Source: Lentisphaeria bacterium (GTDB lineage: Bacteria > Verrucomicrobiota > Lentisphaeria > Victivallales > JAUVCU01). Taken from it: a DNA stretch of 8,969 nt. Numbering within the stretch: the stretch's first letter is position 1; the number at the start of each line of letters is the position of its first letter. Positions 1-5,950 of this stretch are shown one piece after another. The notes below the pieces were generated by a model that saw only the letters and a program-made list of their open reading frames with translations, had not been told where the DNA came from and made no database searches. The stretch spans positions 1 to 8,969 of the forward strand of contig JAUVCU010000044.1 of the NCBI GenBank assembly GCA_030590715.1. Direction: 5' to 3'. Both the position numbers and the translations under genes were made by a program.

Positions 1-12
1 ATTATATTCCGA

Positions 13-1698
13 TCAGTGTCTGTAGATAAACTCTTTTGAGTTCATAAGGGCCCAAGCCAAAGTTGGCAGAACCTCCCATTTCTTTTTAGTGACAGTACTC
101 AACTCCTTTACCTTCTTAAGTTCATCCGATGTAGGCTGGCGAGAGAGAATTGCCAGATATAATCCTCTCACACTCTGAAGAGCATTCCAATTTTTACTTC
201 TATTCTTACTCTTTTTATTCCATTTCCCCGACTTCTTCTTGTTCCAGGCAGAGAATTTGGCATTTATCCCCTTGCTAGTGTTTTTTGCCTTATACTTCCC
301 TTTGCCTTTTGCTGGTTTACCGGAAAGCTTATTGAGGATATGAGTAGAGTTAAGCATGTGAAGTCGTTGCGCCGAAGTAGGATTAGCATTTCTTTCTGCA
401 ATAAATCCGCTGTCTCGAGAAGGACGTCCGAACATTTCCAGGAACGTGCTGGTGATACTTCCATCTGCCAGAGCAATTGTGCGTTCGCTTTCCGGTATAA
501 AAGTAAATGGCTCAGGAATTGGACTCGAATATTGTTCTGTTGTTCCGGTAATTTTGCAGATAGCGTCAATAAGGACTTCTGCCTCCAGCTGTCTCACAGG
601 ATATACGGCAAAATACTTTTCCACATCGGCACTTTCGTCTGCCGGAATTGATGACTGCTGATATGTTCTGGAATTTAAAATTAATTTATAAACGTGTTGA
701 AGATCATAATCCGATTTGATAAGCTCCTTTTCTAAATAGGCAAGAAGCTCTGGATTTGAAGGCGGATTATCATTGCGGATATCATCTGCTTCATGAATAA
801 TCCCACGCCCCATAAGCCAGAACCATATTCTGTTTGCCATGCATTTAGCAAACCATTCATTTTCTTCGGAAACCAGCCAGTCGGAAAATACAAATCGCGG
901 GTCGGTTAGAGGAGATATAGTAACGGCGGATCCATCAGGGTAGTTCGTATTGATTTTATCCATAGAAGAGAAGTCACAGGTAACAATGGTCTCTTTCCAT
1001 TCTGCAGTCCCTTTGAAAGAAGTGCGGGAAAAGAATTTCTCAAGGTCTTCACGCTTATCCTCGGGCCAGTTCTCAGCCCGGCTCCCCATAAATGTCAGAG
1101 CAACAGCATTCGCAATATTTGTTGTGGAATCTCCCTGGATGGCACGGAAAAAATTGACCGCCGGAGTTCTGAAGTTACTTCCACTTGATGTGAGCATCTC
1201 TGTCGCAAACTTATCGTACGGCATATTATTTGTTACTGCATCTTTAATCCACCGATGATATGCCTGAACGCCATTCGGCCAAAGGTTGATCGGAAACTCA
1301 GCCTTCACTCTAAGAACATCACACCATTTCATTGTCCAGTAATCATTAAATGCTTCATGTGAAAACAGTGAATCAATAAGAACTGACCGTTTATCTCGCG
1401 AAGTATCCTTCATAAATAAGTTGACTTCCTTAGGGAGTGGAAGAGTACCAGTCATATCGAGATATATTCTTCGCACAAAAACTTCATCAGAACAAAGATT
1501 CGCGGGAGTAATTCCGCGGGAACTCAAATCGACTTCAACAATTTTATCAAGTCTTGTTTGAGGAATGATTTCACGAAAGATTGTATACAGAGGATTAGCC
1601 GGATTGGCCTGCAGCAAGGGGATGAAATGTAAACTGAATACAGTAAATAATATATATTTATTCAGAACACTGAATGAAGGGCGGCAGAAATCGAGCAT
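13..1698 (-). CDS. Secreted DUF1549/DUF1553 (PSCyt2/PSD1) protein with a lysine-rich insertion
   Basis: 561 residues. A hydrophobic segment at about 14-31 ending LLQA-NP looks like a Sec signal peptide, so the protein is probably exported. Residues about 55-235 match DUF1549 (FVRRIYLDMTGTLPLP near 74-89, RAENWPEDKREDLEKFF near 207-223). Residues about 262-455 match DUF1553 (SPLTDPRFVFSDWL, ANRIWFWLMGRGI, NSRTYQQSS). The C-terminal LYLAILSRQPTSDEL is also typical. These domains occur in PVC bacteria, often beside a DUF1501 gene. The biochemical role is not established. There is no CxxCH heme motif, so the cytochrome module of larger relatives is missing and the protein is short for the group. 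Residues about 456-505 form an odd insertion with 17 Lys, one Arg and no acidic residue. The start is supported by AGAGGTG (1703-1709) four bases upstream. The stop leaves 12 bases to the window edge, so a downstream partner gene cannot be seen. Confidence 0.9.
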   Translation of the reverse strand: MLDFCRPSFSVLNKYILFTVFSLHFIPLLQANPANPLYTIFREIIPQTRLDKIVEVDLSSRGITPANLCSDEVFVRRIYLDMTGTLPLPKEVNLFMKDTSRDKRSVLIDSLFSHEAFNDYWTMKWCDVLRVKAEFPINLWPNGVQAYHRWIKDAVTNNMPYDKFATEMLTSSGSNFRTPAVNFFRAIQGDSTTNIANAVALTFMGSRAENWPEDKREDLEKFFSRTSFKGTAEWKETIVTCDFSSMDKINTNYPDGSAVTISPLTDPRFVFSDWLVSEENEWFAKCMANRIWFWLMGRGIIHEADDIRNDNPPSNPELLAYLEKELIKSDYDLQHVYKLILNSRTYQQSSIPADESADVEKYFAVYPVRQLEAEVLIDAICKITGTTEQYSSPIPEPFTFIPESERTIALADGSITSTFLEMFGRPSRDSGFIAERNANPTSAQRLHMLNSTHILNKLSGKPAKGKGKYKAKNTSKGINAKFSAWNKKKSGKWNKKSKNRSKNWNALQSVRGLYLAILSRQPTSDELKKVKELSTVTKKKWEVLPTLAWALMNSKEFIYRH

Positions 1699-1720
1699 TT
1701 TTCACCTCTATATTTTAGTT

Positions 1721-1734
1721 GAATATTATATTCC
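1721..1734 (-). promoter_or_regulatory. Possible -10 element in a palindrome ahead of the DUF1549/DUF1553 gene
   Basis: On the minus strand TATAAT (1730-1725) is a perfect -10 hexamer 27 bases upstream of the start codon. It lies in GAATAT-T-ATATTC (1721-1733), a perfect palindrome with a one-base centre. I see no convincing -35 hexamer at 16-18 bp, so this is a weak or activator-dependent promoter at best, or simply AT-rich sequence. The ten bases 1725-1734 recur exactly at 1-10, just after the stop codon of this gene. Confidence 0.3.
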
Positions 1735-2041
1735 AGATGTACTACACAAAACGCCGTATCTTCTTACACCTTAAAGGTAAATAAAAGACACATCTTTTTA
1801 GAATAGCGACATTTGATAATCAATACTATTCTATTTTATACAAAATGAAGTGAGATTTGGTAATCATGAAATGATTGGGTGACACGGAAACGATAAGATT
1901 ACTCTCTGCAAAAAAAGTGAATGGTTCGTTTAACGAATATAATTCAAAAATAAAGCAGAGAGCACAATGTAATAATTAACGGCTAATGATCTTACTGAAT
2001 ATGAAGTGGTACAATTGCTATTGTGCATAAAGCTCCCAAGA
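1735..2041. other. Non-coding stretch rich in nested inverted repeats
   Basis: The 343-base gap between two minus-strand genes contains several perfect dyads. TAGAATAG (1799-1806) pairs with CTATTCTA (1826-1833) and encloses the palindrome TTGATAATCAA (1813-1823). AATCAT (1862-1867) pairs with ATGATT (1871-1876). CTCTCTGC (1902-1909) pairs with GCAGAGAG (1955-1962) and encloses TTCGTTTAACGAA (1925-1937). GCACAAT (1962-1968) could pair with ATTGTGC (2020-2026), which could instead pair with GTACAAT (2009-2015). None is directly followed by a T-run on either strand, so they are not obvious terminators. I recognise no known RNA family, integron attC site or insertion-sequence end. The only coding candidate is a 32-codon ORF at 1930-2028. 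Confidence 0.4.
1930..2028 (-). CDS. Possible 32-residue peptide downstream of the PhzF-like gene
   Basis: A short minus-strand ORF starts with ATG at 2028, 13 bases after the PhzF-like stop codon, and has GGGAG (2033-2037) four bases upstream. Translational coupling to that gene is therefore possible. The peptide begins MHNSNCTTSYSVRS, has a hydrophobic second half (LAVNYYIVLSALFLNYIR) and ends with TAA inside the palindrome at 1925-1937. It resembles no family I know and is not the missing C-terminal half of PhzF. Chance is a realistic explanation at this length. It is listed because of its ribosome site and position. Confidence 0.2.
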   Translation of the reverse strand: MHNSNCTTSYSVRSLAVNYYIVLSALFLNYIR

Positions 2042-2488
2042 TTAAGCGATAAGTCTATCCTTTACCGGACATTCTCCAGCTTCAAGGCTATATGTTTGAA
2101 CCAATTCCGGAACTATTTTCGCACGCTTGTACGGACGACCTGCGAACATCACTTCGTATCCATCAGAAAGCTTTTTAACAATAACTTCACCACTTTTAGA
2201 GCTAAAGCGAACAATTCCGTTACCGTGACCAATTGTGCGGAAAATGAATTGTGCTGCAGCTATTGCCGCACGTTCACTTATCTCAATTTCAACATTGGGA
2301 GCAAACCAGCGAACACTGTACCATAAGCCTAAAGGATTGACGAAAGCAATTTCTTCAACTCCGCTTCTCAACGCAACATTCTTCATGGTACTTTCATCCA
2401 AAGCTTTATCTGAGATGCAAACACCAACTCGCTCCATGGGGGCTTCTCTATCTCTAAAATTATTCGTGTTGTATATTTTAATTTCCAT
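2042..2488 (-). CDS. Stand-alone N-terminal half of a PhzF-like protein, active site altered
   Basis: 148 residues resembling the first domain of PhzF/YddE proteins, which have the diaminopimelate-epimerase fold: VEEIAFVNP near 44-52, VRWFAPNVEIEI near 59-70, AAIAAAQFIF near 74-83 and VRFSSKSGEVIVKK near 93-106. Full-length PhzF proteins are about 260-300 residues with two similar domains. Here the second domain is absent, and 2041-1699 does not encode it. The family motif CGHAT, which carries the catalytic histidine, is replaced by SERAA (71-75), with Arg73 at the histidine position. The catalytic-type glutamate of SETAF appears kept as Glu46. Isomerase activity of the PhzF kind is therefore unlikely. 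The half could be a decayed gene, or a retained single-domain protein that binds a ligand or pairs as a homodimer. The intact frame and strong AAGGAG (2496-2501), seven bases before ATG, argue that it is expressed. It lies downstream of a threonine-rich leader ORF and terminator on the same strand. Fold assignment is fairly sure; function is unknown. Confidence 0.75.
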   Translation of the reverse strand: MEIKIYNTNNFRDREAPMERVGVCISDKALDESTMKNVALRSGVEEIAFVNPLGLWYSVRWFAPNVEIEISERAAIAAAQFIFRTIGHGNGIVRFSSKSGEVIVKKLSDGYEVMFAGRPYKRAKIVPELVQTYSLEAGECPVKDRLIA

Positions 2489-2535
2489 TTTAGTTCTCCT
2501 TGATCAAATAATGGTGATCAACCTGTTTTTAGTGC

Positions 2536-2572
2536 AAAAAAAAAGCCTTTCGGGTTATCCGAAAGGCTTTTT
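2536..2572 (-). terminator. Strong intrinsic terminator, possibly a transcription attenuator
   Basis: GCCTTTCGG (2545-2553) and CCGAAAGGC (2559-2567) form a nine-pair stem around GTTAT, extended by flanking A and T tracts. Read on the minus strand it is followed by nine T residues (2544-2536); read on the plus strand by only five. The stronger tail, and the lack of any plus-strand gene ending here, point to a minus-strand transcript arriving from the right. The PhzF-like start codon is about 50 bases further on, so the terminator sits between the short ORF at 2596-2754 and that gene, as an attenuator would. The minus-strand segment 2618-2609 (GTCCGGAAGG) can pair with the 5' arm of the stem (2566-2557), ten pairs with two G-U, giving an alternative antiterminator. 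Confidence 0.85.
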
Positions 2573-2595
2573 GAACTGTGTAAATGTATATATCT

Positions 2596-2754
2596 TTACA
2601 ACAAATCCCCTTCCGGACTATTCATATGGCGATACGAATAAGAGCACGATACAAGAGCATGACGAAGCGCAGTAAACATCGTCGTAGATGTCACTGTCAT
2701 TTGTGTTGTCGTTGTAACGTTCTGATTTGTCATTTTTTTTATTCTTCTTTTCAT
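2596..2754 (-). CDS. Threonine-rich small ORF, candidate leader peptide
   Basis: A 52-codon ORF starting MKRRIKKMTNQNV, followed by TTTTQMTVTSTTMFT: nine threonine codons in fifteen. The rest is ALRHALVSCSYSYRHMNS then PEGDLL and a TAA stop, 24 bases before the terminator stem. A threonine run after a basic start recalls the enterobacterial threonine-operon leader peptide ThrL. The last codons (2618-2609) are complementary to the 5' arm of the terminator. A ribosome at the stop codon would mask them, while one stalled in the threonine run would leave them free. The first ATG (2754) has no clear Shine-Dalgarno. The in-frame ATG at 2733 has only a weak AGAAGAA upstream and would give 45 residues. 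The downstream gene is not a recognisable threonine gene, which weakens the attenuation reading. It may instead be an independent small protein or chance. Confidence 0.4.
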   Translation of the reverse strand: MKRRIKKMTNQNVTTTTQMTVTSTTMFTALRHALVSCSYSYRHMNSPEGDLL

Positions 2755-2931
2755 TCTATTTAATGATTAACTAACAATTACTCGCCCATTCCGGCTTTGT
2801 CAATGAAAGTTCGATTTTAATTTTGTTCGTCGAAAAACTCCTGCTGTTACCGTTAAAGTACCCCTCCGACCTTGTGTCGGAAGATGAGTAAAAAGAGATC
2901 AAACCACCTCAAGACAACGTTTTTCAGCATC
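2755..2931. other. Divergent upstream region between the small ORF and the pst operon
   Basis: No gene is visible between the minus-strand small ORF and the pst promoter. A consensus -35 hexamer TTGACA occurs on the minus strand at 2803-2798, but the hexamer 17 bp downstream (TAATTG, 2780-2775) is a poor -10, so a promoter for the small ORF is only possible. TCCGAC (2865-2870) and GTCGGA (2876-2881) form a six-pair hairpin with a five-base loop and no T-run. Its purpose is unknown. Confidence 0.3.
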
Positions 2932-2985
2932 CTAACGCAAATCTAATATTTCCATAACAAAGCGCTAACAGTTCGAGATTATTTT
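2932..2985 (+). promoter_or_regulatory. PHO-box-like tandem 11-bp repeats and promoter of the pst operon
   Basis: Four hexamers follow each other at an exact 11-bp period: CTAACG (2932), CTAATA (2943), ATAACA (2954) and CTAACA (2965). PhoB/PhoP-type response regulators bind tandem direct repeats at about 11 bp. The sequence is closer to the Bacillus PhoP hexamer TTAACA than to the E. coli CTGTCAT box. Four copies would seat two regulator dimers on one face of the helix. A -10-like TATTTT starts at 2980, eight bases after the last 7-bp unit, where an activator replacing the -35 contact would place it; TATCAG (2988-2993) is an alternative. There is no good -35 hexamer here, as expected of an activated promoter. 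The site would induce pstSCAB-phoU when phosphate is scarce. The regulator gene itself is outside the window. Confidence 0.7.
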
Positions 2986-3041
2986 GGTATCAGTAACATA
3001 AAGTAAATAAAAATTAAAACGATAATTTAAGGAAATATGAA

Positions 3042-4100
3042 ATGAAAAAGTTTTCAAAAAACTTGTTGGCTGTTGGAGCATTCGCTCTTGCGGGAATTCT
3101 AAGCGGATGTGGAGAGAAAGCACAAGACGGTAAAACATCTGATCTTACAATCAACGGAGCTGGAGCATCTTTCCCGGCACCAGTTTACCGTAAATGGCTT
3201 TACAGCTACAAAAAACAGACTGGAGTTACTATTAACTACCAATCTGTTGGATCTGGAGCGGGAATCCGCCAAATATCGGCAAAAACAGTTGATTTCGGAG
3301 CATCTGACAAACCTCTAAAAAAAGCAGAACTTGATGAAAAAGGTCTTATTCAGTTCCCAATGCTTATGGGTGGAGTTGTGCCGGTTGTAAACATCCCTGG
3401 AGTTAAGCCGGGTGAACTTTCACTAAGCGGTTCTGTTCTTGGTGATATTTTTCTTGGGAAAGTAACAAACTGGAACGACGAAGCAATCAAAAAGACAAAC
3501 CCTACAGTTAATCTTCCAAACCTGCCGATCACCGTTGTTCACCGTTCTGACGGATCAGGAACGACATGGATCTTCACAAACTACCTGACAAAAGTTTCAG
3601 AAAACTGGTCAAATGGACCGGGAACAGGAAAAGCTGTTGAATGGCCTGTTGGTGTTGGAGGTCAGAAGAACCCTGGTGTTGCAAACAACGTTCTTAAGAT
3701 TTCAGGATCAATCGGTTATGTTGAGTACACATATGCGACAGAAGCTAACATGAGCTTCACATCACTGGTTAACAAAGATGGTAACATTGTTGCACCTTCA
3801 CAAAAAACATTCTCTGCTGCAGGAGCAAATGCGGACTGGGATAACGCTCCAGGTTTCTACATGGTTCTTACGGATCAGGCGGGAGAAAACACATGGCCGA
3901 TCACTGGTGTTACATACATCCTAATGTACAAAAAACAGGAAAACGCTGAGCTAGCTCAGGGAATGCTTGACTACTTCACTTGGAGCTACAAAAACGGAGC
4001 TCCGACAGCTCAGGAAATGAACTACATCGCGATTCCAGAAAACGTAGTTGCTAAAGTTAAGCAGAAGTGGTCAAAAGAAATTACTGGTCTAAACAAATAA
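3042..4100 (+). CDS. pstS: Phosphate ABC transporter substrate-binding lipoprotein PstS
   Basis: 352 residues, normal for the family. It binds inorganic phosphate outside the cytoplasmic membrane and delivers it to PstC/PstA. The N-terminus is a lipoprotein signal with lipobox LSGC (20-23), so Cys23 should be the lipidated residue. Family motifs are in order: GAGASFPAPVYRKW from 39, SVGSGAGIRQISAKTVDFGASD (68-89, with Asp89 at the ligand-binding aspartate), HRSDGSGT (166-173, the Arg and Ser/Gly/Thr phosphate loop) and a GVGGQKNPGVA segment. The start has AAGGA (3029-3033) eight bases upstream. An earlier ATG at 3037 reads only Met-Lys-stop and overlaps the true start. It is the first gene of the operon, behind the PHO-box-like repeats. 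The gap to pstC (39 bases) holds a small hairpin. Confidence 0.97.
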   Translation: MKKFSKNLLAVGAFALAGILSGCGEKAQDGKTSDLTINGAGASFPAPVYRKWLYSYKKQTGVTINYQSVGSGAGIRQISAKTVDFGASDKPLKKAELDEKGLIQFPMLMGGVVPVVNIPGVKPGELSLSGSVLGDIFLGKVTNWNDEAIKKTNPTVNLPNLPITVVHRSDGSGTTWIFTNYLTKVSENWSNGPGTGKAVEWPVGVGGQKNPGVANNVLKISGSIGYVEYTYATEANMSFTSLVNKDGNIVAPSQKTFSAAGANADWDNAPGFYMVLTDQAGENTWPITGVTYILMYKKQENAELAQGMLDYFTWSYKNGAPTAQEMNYIAIPENVVAKVKQKWSKEITGLNK

Positions 4101-4103
4101 TTA

Positions 4104-4121
4104 GAAGACACTTACGTCTTT
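4104..4121 (+). other. Small hairpin between pstS and pstC
   Basis: GAAGAC (4104-4109) and GTCTTT (4116-4121) form a six-pair stem, closed by one G-U, around a six-base loop three bases after the pstS stop codon. It has no T-run, so it is not an intrinsic terminator. Hairpins in this position can protect the 3' end of an abundant binding-protein message and help pstS be expressed above the membrane genes. That role is inference, and the short stem could be chance. Confidence 0.3.
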
Positions 4122-4139
4122 CAGGAGTTCAATAAATCA

Positions 4140-5102
4140 ATGGACAGTTCAATAACAATCAGCGATAATGCTGTTATTCCAAAGCAAAATACGGGCGACC
4201 GTATTTTCAAGTGGGTGACACTACTATCAAGCAGTCTGATAATTGTGCTGATGGCTGGATTTTTTGTCCAGCTTATCTGGCACTCAATCCCTGCTATCCA
4301 GCGCTACGGTCTAGGTTTCATTACTTCGACCGACTGGAATCCGGTAAAAGAACTATACGGAGCGGCTCCGAGTATTTACGGAACGGCTATAACGACTCTC
4401 GTATCTATGGCAATTGCAGTTCCGCTTTCTTTTGTTATCTCAATGTTCCTCGTCGAACTTGCTCATCCGCTTGTCGGAAAGATCATGAGTCAGGCTCTTG
4501 ACCTGCTTGCCGCTGTTCCGAGTATCATTTTCGGAATGTGGGGACTGTTTGTATTTGTCCCTTTCATGCAGGAATACGTTCAGCCTGCCCTGGTGAAGAT
4601 CCCTCTTATTGGAAGCCTTCCGATATTTGACGGTAATCAAATGGGTATCGGATATCTTACCGGCGGAATTATTTTGGCTCTTATGATCCTTCCGTTCATG
4701 AGTGCGATTATGCGTGACGTATTCAAAATGGTTCCTGCAGTTGTTAAAGAATCTGCATACGGAACGGGTGCGACAACGTGGGAAGTAACGAAAGACGTAA
4801 CACTAAAATACGGAATGCAGGGCTTTCTTGGAGCTGTCTTCCTTGGACTTGGAAGAGCTATCGGTGAAACAATGGCAATTCTCTTTGTTATCGGTAACTC
4901 ATCAAAAATTTCATCATCGTTATTCGCATCAGGAACAACGATTTCGGCGACACTGGCAAACAACTTTGCCGAAGCGGACGGAATCTTCCAGAGCGTTCTT
5001 TTCGAACTTGGTCTAATTCTTCTTGTCATGAGTTTCATTGTTCAGATAATTGCCCAGGCATGGCTGAACAAAGTACGTAAGAGCACAGGAGGCGGACTAT
5101 AA
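4140..5102 (+). CDS. pstC: Phosphate ABC transporter permease PstC
   Basis: 320 residues, one of the two membrane subunits of the Pst channel. Six hydrophobic segments are visible near 25-48, 81-106, 122-143, 170-192, 229-252 and 284-308. The cytoplasmic coupling loop that docks on PstB runs from KESAYGTGATTWEV (about 203-216) to GRAIGET (about 238-244), the form of the EAA motif seen in phosphate permeases. The start at 4140 has AGGAG (4123-4127) twelve bases upstream, a slightly long spacing. The stop overlaps the pstA start by one base in TAATG, which suggests translational coupling. Confidence 0.96.
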   Translation: MDSSITISDNAVIPKQNTGDRIFKWVTLLSSSLIIVLMAGFFVQLIWHSIPAIQRYGLGFITSTDWNPVKELYGAAPSIYGTAITTLVSMAIAVPLSFVISMFLVELAHPLVGKIMSQALDLLAAVPSIIFGMWGLFVFVPFMQEYVQPALVKIPLIGSLPIFDGNQMGIGYLTGGIILALMILPFMSAIMRDVFKMVPAVVKESAYGTGATTWEVTKDVTLKYGMQGFLGAVFLGLGRAIGETMAILFVIGNSSKISSSLFASGTTISATLANNFAEADGIFQSVLFELGLILLVMSFIVQIIAQAWLNKVRKSTGGGL

Positions 5103-5950
5103 TGAGCACGCTAACTAAACGTAGATTCACAAATAATATAATAAAGTCTATGTCACTTCTGGCGACACTGTTCGGAATCGCATTCCTTACCTGGATTCTC
5201 TACACGGTGATCCAAATGGGTGGAAGCACTCTGAAGCTGGAATTCATTACCAATCCGACGAAACCATACGGAATTCCGGAAGGTGGTATCGCCAACGCGA
5301 TGCTAGGAACCGTTTACATTACAGGTGTAGCCTCTTTGATCGGAGTTCCTCTGGGACTACTGGCTGGAGTATACCTTTCAGAATTCGGACGAAGCTCTAA
5401 ATTCGGTGACTGCATCAGGTTTTCGGCTAATGTTATGATGGGACTTCCATCTATCATCGTCGGTCTGTTCGTTTACTCTATCGTGGTTGTTACAACACGT
5501 CATTTCTCGGGATTCGCGGGTTCTATAGCCCTTGCGATCATTATGTTCCCGGTAGTTGCAAGAACCACCGAAGATATGCTGTCAATGGTTCCGAACGCGC
5601 TTCGCGAAGCATCTCTTGCTTTGGGAATGCCCCGCTGGAGAGCGACAGTATCAATTCTCTTCCGATCGGCAAAAAGCGGACTAATGACAGGGATTCTTCT
5701 TTCGGTCGCTCGTGTAAGTGGAGAAACAGCTCCGCTGCTATTCACTGCATTGTGGAGTGACAGCTGGCCGACTGGTACATCGTTCTTCACCCAACCGACT
5801 GCGAACATGACGGTTACTATCACGGAATACGCAACAAACTCGCCATTTGCAGTAATGCAGAGCAGAGCGTGGGGTGCGGCACTTATTATTACCGTTGGAA
5901 TTCTTCTACTGAATCTGACGGTCAGAACGCTCTTCAAGGAAAAGAAGTAA
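5102..5950 (+). CDS. pstA: Phosphate ABC transporter permease PstA
   Basis: 282 residues, the second membrane subunit of the Pst channel. Hydrophobic segments lie near 16-38, 66-92, 110-131, 137-157, 193-215 and 257-276. Typical family stretches are MMGLPSIIVGLFVY (112-125) and the coupling loop REASLALGMPRWRAT (168-182) continuing to ARVSGETAPLLFTAL (203-217). The ATG shares a base with the pstC stop and has AGGAGG (5087-5092) nine bases upstream, the strongest ribosome site in the operon. Its own stop again forms TAATG with the first possible pstB start. Confidence 0.96.
   Translation: MSTLTKRRFTNNIIKSMSLLATLFGIAFLTWILYTVIQMGGSTLKLEFITNPTKPYGIPEGGIANAMLGTVYITGVASLIGVPLGLLAGVYLSEFGRSSKFGDCIRFSANVMMGLPSIIVGLFVYSIVVVTTRHFSGFAGSIALAIIMFPVVARTTEDMLSMVPNALREASLALGMPRWRATVSILFRSAKSGLMTGILLSVARVSGETAPLLFTALWSDSWPTGTSFFTQPTANMTVTITEYATNSPFAVMQSRAWGAALIITVGILLLNLTVRTLFKEKK

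Noticed and set aside
1925..1937. GTTTAAC-containing palindrome as an integron attC core
   Set aside because: No second core pair at the right spacing, no cassette array and no integrase are present.
2501..2520. Two TGATCA palindromes 14 bp apart as a regulator site
   Set aside because: Six-base palindromes of this kind are short and common, and their flanks do not extend the symmetry.
2235..2675. Plus-strand 146-codon ORF
   Set aside because: It lies antisense to the PhzF-like gene, runs through the strong terminator hairpin and has no family resemblance.
2689..2700. TGTCACTGTCAT as an E. coli-type PHO box
   Set aside because: The two TGTCA units are only 6 bp apart instead of 11, they lie about 350 bases from pstS, and they are explained by the Thr codons on the other strand.
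2626..2763. Plus-strand 45-codon ORF rich in Cys, His and Arg (CHCHLCCRC)
   Set aside because: Its Cys and Arg codons are the antisense of the Thr run on the minus strand, it has no ribosome site, and no plus-strand terminator follows it. The minus-strand reading explains the local structure better.
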